Below, one piece after another: positions 5,553-5,596 of a DNA stretch of 5,596 nucleotides. Within the stretch, counting starts at the first letter, position 1. The number at the start of each line of letters is the position of its first letter. A model generated the notes under the pieces. That model searched no databases. It was not told the DNA's origin and saw only the letters and a program-made list of their open reading frames with translations. The translations under genes and the position numbers were made by a program. The DNA comes from Actinomycetota bacterium (GTDB lineage Bacteria > Actinomycetota > UBA4738 > HRBIN12). The stretch covers positions 1-5,596 of the forward strand of contig VAYF01000300.1 in NCBI GenBank assembly GCA_005883885.1. Reading direction: 5' to 3'.

Positions 5553-5596
5553 GTGGTCCTCGGTCGCGAAGTCGAGCTGGGCAATCTCCAGCTGTT
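5553..5596 (+). CDS. start of a probable AAA/LuxR-type ATPase regulator, cut by window end
   Basis: From GTG 5553 the frame reads M-VLGREVELGNLQLF and runs off the window. LGREVEL matches the LVGREaEL motif that opens the AAA/STAND ATPase module of large LuxR-family and cyclase-linked regulators; the ATPase gene upstream has the related PLVGRAEQL. In LuxR-type members this motif often lies at the extreme N-terminus, which fits this start. The frame is closed by TAG at 5520-5522, so little extra N-terminus is possible, and no other start codon lies between. A purine-rich AGGGGG stretch about ten bases upstream could be the ribosome binding site. Only 14 codons are visible, so the identification is tentative. 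Confidence 0.45.
   Translation, partial: MVLGREVELGNLQL

Noticed and set aside
1..5596. CRISPR array, insertion sequence or attachment site
   Set aside because: No spaced direct repeats, transposase or integrase motifs, terminal inverted repeats or tRNA-end duplications were seen.

Overview
This is a high-GC window that most likely comes from an actinomycetote, probably one of the deep soil or uncultivated lineages. That assignment is an inference. It rests on strong G/C preference at third codon positions, a zinc-ribbon/cyclase/STAND-ATPase protein of a type common in such genomes, a helical protein ending in an HRQRGAD...DIGG-type tail that I associate with Actinobacteria, and promoters that suggest leaderless mRNAs. 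No marker gene fixes the taxon.

Layout, all on the + strand. Positions 1-167 hold no gene. They carry a self-complementary stretch (about 20-128) and a perfect 13-bp inverted repeat (132-160) just before the first start codon. Positions 168-3163 were one large signalling gene: zinc ribbon, class III nucleotidyl cyclase, STAND/AAA ATPase and TPR-like helices. In this sequence it is broken near 633-640. About 37 codons appear to be missing, the reading frame changes, and the missing piece would carry the cyclase's last catalytic residues. Positions 3215-3685 encode a 156-residue helical protein with a loose hemerythrin-like pattern. Positions 3728-5350 encode a complete glutamine-dependent NAD+ synthetase (nadE). 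A tRNA-Lys(UUU) lies at 5379-5453. The last 44 bases look like the start of another ATPase-type regulator cut by the window edge.

The genes do not form an obvious pathway. Each of the three complete protein genes, and the tRNA, has its own TAnnnT (-10-like) box 6 or 7 bases upstream of the start codon or mature 5' end. The protein genes lack a convincing Shine-Dalgarno site. This suggests four separately transcribed, mostly leaderless units rather than one operon.

I found no wholly new system. The points most worth checking are the lesion in the cyclase gene, the shared promoter-to-start spacing, and the structured DNA or RNA upstream of the cyclase gene.
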